Origin: JAGZHZ01 sp963929865
GTDB lineage: Bacteria > Bacillota > Clostridia > Lachnospirales > Lachnospiraceae
NCBI GenBank assembly: GCA_963929865.1
Contig: CAWVKK010000017.1
Coordinates: forward strand, 1 to 7,672
Length of the DNA stretch: 7,672 bases
Direction of reading: 5' to 3'
The notes under the pieces were generated by a model, which was not told where the DNA came from, did not search any database, and was given only the letters and a program-made list of their open reading frames with translations. This document shows, in pieces, positions 4,666 to 7,672 of this stretch. Both the position numbers and the translations under genes were made by a program. The stretch's first letter is position 1; each line of letters opens with the position of its first letter.

Positions 4666-7458
4666 ATGGAAGATACGACTGAAAAGAAAGACCGCTTAGC
4701 GAAGAAAAAAACGTCCAGGCATCTGTGTGCGGGGATACTGGCTCATGTCGACGCCGGAAAGACGACGCTTGCCGAGAGTATTTTATATCTGAGCGGAAGC
4801 ATCCGAAAGCTGGGAAGAGTCGACCACAAAGACGCGTTTCTGGATACATACGAGCTGGAGAGAGAGCGAGGGATTACCATTTTTTCCAAGCAGGCGGAAT
4901 TTCAGCTGGAAGACACAGAGGTAACGCTTCTGGACACGCCGGGACACGTCGACTTTTCCGCAGAGATGGAGAGAACGCTGTGGGTGATGGACTACGCTGT
5001 GCTGGTGATCAGCGGACCGGACGGTGTGCAGGGACATGTGCAGACATTGTGGAAGCTGCTGAGAAGCTACCGCATTCCAGTGTTTCTGTTCATCAATAAG
5101 ATGGATCAGCCGGGGACAGACAAGAATGCAATTTTAGAGGAATTAAAGAAGCGGCTTGATGAACGGTGCGTTTCCTTTGCGGAAGCGGGAACAGAAGAAT
5201 GGATGGAAAATCTCGCCGTGTGCGAAGAAGAGGCGCTGGAGAAATATTTGGAGAGCGGGCGCGTGGAGGAGGAAGAGGCGGCGCGTCTGATCCGGGAGAG
5301 AAAGGTATTTCCGTGCTACTTTGGATCTGCCCTGAAGATGGAAGGGGTAGCGCAGTTCCTTGAAGGGTTTGCGCGGTATGCGAAATGCCCGGACTACGGC
5401 GAAGAGCTGGGAGCCAGAATCTATAAAATCGGAAGGGATTCAAACGGGAACCGCCTGACGTATCTGAAGGTGACAGGGGGAACGCTGAGGACAAAGATGG
5501 CGCTTTCCGGAAAGGAAAAGGACAGCGAGGAAAAGTGGGAGGAAAAGGTCGATCAGATCCGCATCTACTCGGGAGAACAGTTCCGCACCGCGGGGGAGGC
5601 AAAAGCCGGCATGATCTGCGCTGTGACGGGGCTGACAAAGACGTACTGCGGGGAAGGGATCGGGGCGGAGCAGAGTACGGCTGCGCCTCTTTTGGAACCG
5701 GTCTTAACGTATCAGATTCAGCTTGCCCAGAAGTGCGACGTGTATGGAATATTTTTAAAGCTGCGCCAGCTCGAGGAGGAGGAGCCGGAGCTTCACATGG
5801 TCTGGGAGGAGCGGACCGGGGAGATTCACGCGCAGGTGATGGGGGAAGTCCAGACGGAAATCTTAAAGAGTATGATCCGGGAGAGGTTCGGCATAGAGGC
5901 GGAATTCGGAGAGGGAAGCATTGTCTACAAAGAGACGATTGCACAGCCTGTGGAAGGAGTCGGGCACTTTGAGCCTCTGCGCCACTATGCGGAGGTCCAT
6001 CTGCTGCTGGAGCCGGGCGAGAGAGGAAGCGGTCTGCACTTTGAGACAAGATGCAGCGAAGACGTGCTGGACCGGAACTGGCAGAGGCTCGTCTTGACCC
6101 ACCTGGCGGAGAAGAAGCACATCGGCGTCCTGACAGGGTCTGAGATTACTGACATGAAGATTTCTCTGGTCAGCGGACGCTCCCACCCCAAGCACACAGA
6201 AGGAGGAGACTTCCGGCAGGCGACGTACCGCGCTGTGCGGCACGGACTGAAGAAGGCAGACAGCATTCTGCTGGAGCCGGTCTACGAATTCCGCCTGGAA
6301 ATCCCAAAGGAAAAACTAGGAAGAGCGATGGCCGATATTCAGAAGATGTGCGGAACGTTTCAGACTCCCCGGATTGAAAAAGAAAGCGCCGTTATCACAG
6401 GGACAGCTCCGGTTGTCACAATGCGCGGCTATCAGACAGAGGTACTCGCCTACACAAGCGGGGAGGGCAAGCTGTTCTGCTCTTTGAAGGGATATGAGCC
6501 GTGCCATAACGCGGAGGAAGTCATAGAAGCAGTCGGATACGACTCAGAGGCGGACCTGGAGAATCCGACCGGTTCTGTCTTTTGCTCTCACGGCGCGGGG
6601 ACGGCGGTCGGATGGCAGGAGGTCGAAACCTACATGCATCTTCCGCTTGTGACAAAGCCGGCGCCGGGACAAAGACAGCAAAAACAGGAAGAGAGAAACA
6701 GCGCCGGGGCAGGCTCGTCTGCCTTTTATGCGGATGAAAAGGAGCTGGAGGAGATCTTTGCCAGGACATACGGCAATGTCAAAGAGAGAAAGAATCCGTT
6801 TCGGAAAACCGCAAGCGCCATGGCGAGAGAGGCAGCCAGGGAGAGAGAATACCGGGTCAGAAAGCAGGAAGAGAGAGAAGAGTATCTGCTGGTAGACGGC
6901 TACAATATCATTTTCGCCTGGGAAGAGCTGCGGGAACTGGCAAAGATCAGCATCGACGGGGCGAGAACAAAGCTGATGGATATCCTGTGCAATTATCAGG
7001 GCTTTAAAAAATGCGCCGTCATCTTAGTATTTGACGCCTATAAGGTTGAGGGGAACAGAGGCGAGGTTTCCAGATACCACAATATCTATGTCGTATACAC
7101 GAAAGAGGCGGAGACGGCAGACCAGTATATTGAAAAGGCGGTTCACGAGATCGGGAGAAAGTATCAGGTGACGGTCGCCACCTCAGACGCCCTGGAGCAG
7201 GTGATTATTTTAGGACAGGGAGCAAAAAGGATGTCGGCGCAGGGGCTGAAGGAAGAGATCGATGCGGTCAATGTTGAAATTCGGAGCGAATATCTGGAAA
7301 AGCAGAAAGCGAGAAAAAATTATCTGTTCCGCGAAATACCGAAGGAGCTGGCAGACTTTATGGAAGAGGTAAGACTTGGCAGAAAAAAGATGGAGCAGTA
7401 CCGGGAAGAACATAAAAAAAGCTTGCAAAAAGAAAAAAAGAATGATATACTTAGTTAG
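4666..7458 (+). CDS. TetM/EF-G-like translational GTPase fused to a Rae1/YacP-type NYN endoribonuclease domain
   Basis: 930 residues, against about 640 for TetM. The G domain (about 17-240) is complete: G1 AHVDAGKTT (26-34), G2 ERGIT (67-71), G3 DTPGH (90-94), G4 NKMD (144-147), G5 GSA (220-222). Domains II (about 248-340), III (about 345-415), IV (about 417-535) and V (about 537-612) follow in TetM order; AEKKHIGVLTGSEITDMKISLVSG and the final LKGYEPC are typical. The domain IV loop is SHPKHTEGGDFRQ (506-518), unlike the TetM tip. A family-specific extension (ENPTGSVFCSHGAG, 632-645) and a charged helical linker (about 662-738) lead to an NYN domain (about 739-875) with D744 in DGYN, D790 in VFDA, ETAD (816-819) and TSDALEQ (839-845), matching YacP/Rae1. 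A basic tail ends the protein. Known: TetM-like GTPases bind the ribosomal A-site region and Rae1 cuts mRNA there. Inferred: GTP-dependent delivery of a ribosomal endonuclease. AAAGGAG (4651-4657) lies 8 nt before the ATG. It is third in the operon, 15 bp after the acetyltransferase. Confidence 0.93.
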   Translation: MEDTTEKKDRLAKKKTSRHLCAGILAHVDAGKTTLAESILYLSGSIRKLGRVDHKDAFLDTYELERERGITIFSKQAEFQLEDTEVTLLDTPGHVDFSAEMERTLWVMDYAVLVISGPDGVQGHVQTLWKLLRSYRIPVFLFINKMDQPGTDKNAILEELKKRLDERCVSFAEAGTEEWMENLAVCEEEALEKYLESGRVEEEEAARLIRERKVFPCYFGSALKMEGVAQFLEGFARYAKCPDYGEELGARIYKIGRDSNGNRLTYLKVTGGTLRTKMALSGKEKDSEEKWEEKVDQIRIYSGEQFRTAGEAKAGMICAVTGLTKTYCGEGIGAEQSTAAPLLEPVLTYQIQLAQKCDVYGIFLKLRQLEEEEPELHMVWEERTGEIHAQVMGEVQTEILKSMIRERFGIEAEFGEGSIVYKETIAQPVEGVGHFEPLRHYAEVHLLLEPGERGSGLHFETRCSEDVLDRNWQRLVLTHLAEKKHIGVLTGSEITDMKISLVSGRSHPKHTEGGDFRQATYRAVRHGLKKADSILLEPVYEFRLEIPKEKLGRAMADIQKMCGTFQTPRIEKESAVITGTAPVVTMRGYQTEVLAYTSGEGKLFCSLKGYEPCHNAEEVIEAVGYDSEADLENPTGSVFCSHGAGTAVGWQEVETYMHLPLVTKPAPGQRQQKQEERNSAGAGSSAFYADEKELEEIFARTYGNVKERKNPFRKTASAMAREAAREREYRVRKQEEREEYLLVDGYNIIFAWEELRELAKISIDGARTKLMDILCNYQGFKKCAVILVFDAYKVEGNRGEVSRYHNIYVVYTKEAETADQYIEKAVHEIGRKYQVTVATSDALEQVIILGQGAKRMSAQGLKEEIDAVNVEIRSEYLEKQKARKNYLFREIPKELADFMEEVRLGRKKMEQYREEHKKSLQKEKKNDILS
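7423..7451 (+). promoter_or_regulatory. Promoter inside the 3' end of the GTPase-nuclease gene
   Basis: TTGCAA (7423-7428) and TATACT (7446-7451) are separated by exactly 17 bp. Both lie in the last codons of the fusion gene and point rightwards, so they should drive RNA starting near 7458. A perfect dyad begins on the last base of the -10, implying repressor control. The target is either a gene past the window or the short RNA ending at 7590. Confidence 0.65.
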
Positions 7459-7468
7459 AAATAACTAA
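7451..7468. promoter_or_regulatory. Operator-like dyad TTAGTTA-GAAA-TAACTAA, probable DtxR/IdeR-type site
   Basis: TTAGTTA (7451-7457) and TAACTAA (7462-7468) are perfect inverted 7-mers around GAAA. The dyad overlaps the end of the -10 and the predicted start site, the classic position for repression. The form TTAG-TTA...TAA-CTAA recalls the iron-box pattern of DtxR/IdeR-family regulators (known as TTAGGTTAG-like dyads), so iron- or manganese-responsive control of a downstream gene, for example a feo-type transporter, is a reasonable inference. No such gene is within the window. It also includes the stop codon of the fusion gene. Confidence 0.55.
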
Positions 7469-7590
7469 CCGCATACAATACATACAAAAAAGTTTCCGCA
7501 AAAATGGCATGAGAGAAAAACCGCATCTCGCCAGGAGAGTGGAACGGAAAAAGCTCTGTGTAAAGAATCTCATTTATGCAGAGCTTTTTT
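7459..7590 (+). ncRNA. Candidate structured leader or small RNA between promoter and terminator
   Basis: RNA from the 7423-7451 promoter would be about 130 nt long and end at the terminator at 7590. An outer stem TTTCCG (7493-7498) with CGGAAA (7545-7550) encloses TGGC (7505-7508) with GCCA (7530-7533), continued by GAGA (7511-7514) with TCTC (7526-7529). The CGGAAA arm shares three A residues with the foot of the terminator stem, so the two folds could compete. I could not match it to a riboswitch class I know. Because stems this short can occur by chance, this is a candidate only. Confidence 0.35.
7548..7590 (+). terminator. Rho-independent terminator of the operon
   Basis: AAAAAGCTCTG (7548-7558) pairs with CAGAGCTTTTT (7579-7589). 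The stem continues inward through two G-U pairs and four A-T pairs to an 8-nt loop (7565-7572), and a T6 run (7585-7590) completes it. It lies about 90 bp after the fusion gene stop and also ends any RNA from the promoter at 7423-7451. Confidence 0.85.
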
Positions 7591-7672
7591 GCCGGAGAGA
7601 AAAAAAGGAAAAATGCCGAAATATGGCAGCCGGAAGAGAAAAATGGACAGACAGAGAAAAAAATAAGAAATC

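Noticed and set aside
5093..6049. 318-codon minus-strand open frame within the GTPase gene
   Set aside because: Proline/serine/arginine-rich composition typical of an antisense shadow of a purine-rich gene; it overlaps secure GTPase-domain coding and matches no known fold.
4666..7458. Calling the fusion protein a tetracycline resistance gene (tetM/tetW/tetO)
   Set aside because: It is about 290 residues longer, carries a nuclease domain and a different domain IV loop, and has no mobile-element or tet-type leader context; resistance cannot be claimed from sequence.
7613..7666. 17-codon basic reading frame (MPKYGSRKRKMDRQRKK) after AAGGAA in the final 80 bases
   Set aside because: The spacing between the SD-like sequence and the ATG is very short, the region is generally purine-rich so such motifs arise easily, and no family is recognisable.
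1..7672. CRISPR array, tRNA/rRNA genes, insertion sequences, phage genes
   Set aside because: No regularly spaced direct repeats, cloverleaf or rRNA sequence, transposase or integrase-like coding was seen on either strand.

Overview
This 7.7-kb window looks like chromosomal DNA of a low-to-mid GC Firmicute, most likely a Clostridia member of the Lachnospiraceae type. The basis is strong AGGAGG-type ribosome binding sites, A-rich spacers, sigma-A-like promoters, hairpin/U-tract terminators and familiar Firmicute gene families: an RsiV-like extracytoplasmic protein, Lrp/AsnC, MATE, a TetM-like GTPase and a YacP/Rae1-type NYN domain. The species assignment is inference; no rRNA or marker gene is present.

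Left part (1-2882): a plus-strand gene for a membrane-anchored RsiV-like protein with a DUF3298-type C-terminus meets a minus-strand Lrp/AsnC regulator tail to tail, the two stop codons sharing TTAA. The regulator is divergent from a MATE-family efflux transporter across about 200 bp. That interval carries a promoter in each direction and several inverted repeats, which suggests a local regulator/transporter pair. The MATE gene is broken by a single -1 frameshift near 1818; both halves otherwise read as normal MATE sequence, so this is either a recent lesion or a sequence error.

Middle and right (2883-7590): after a long hairpin terminator, a promoter at about 2987-3013 serves a compact three-gene operon with gaps of 13 and 15 bp. 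The genes encode an ADP-ribosylglycohydrolase, a maltose/galactoside-type O-acetyltransferase and a 930-residue protein. The last is the most interesting gene here: a complete TetM/EF-G-like translational GTPase fused to a C-terminal NYN nuclease domain closely resembling Rae1/YacP, a ribosome-associated mRNA endonuclease that works at the A site. This suggests a GTPase-delivered ribosomal endonuclease rather than ordinary tetracycline resistance. A hairpin terminator ends the operon at 7590.

The last codons of the fusion gene also contain a good promoter (TTGCAA-N17-TATACT), directly followed by the perfect dyad TTAGTTA-GAAA-TAACTAA, which resembles a DtxR/IdeR-type metal-repressor operator. 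It would drive a roughly 130-nt foldable RNA ending at the terminator, either a leader for a gene beyond the window or a small RNA. The final 80 bases are purine-rich and contain no convincing gene.
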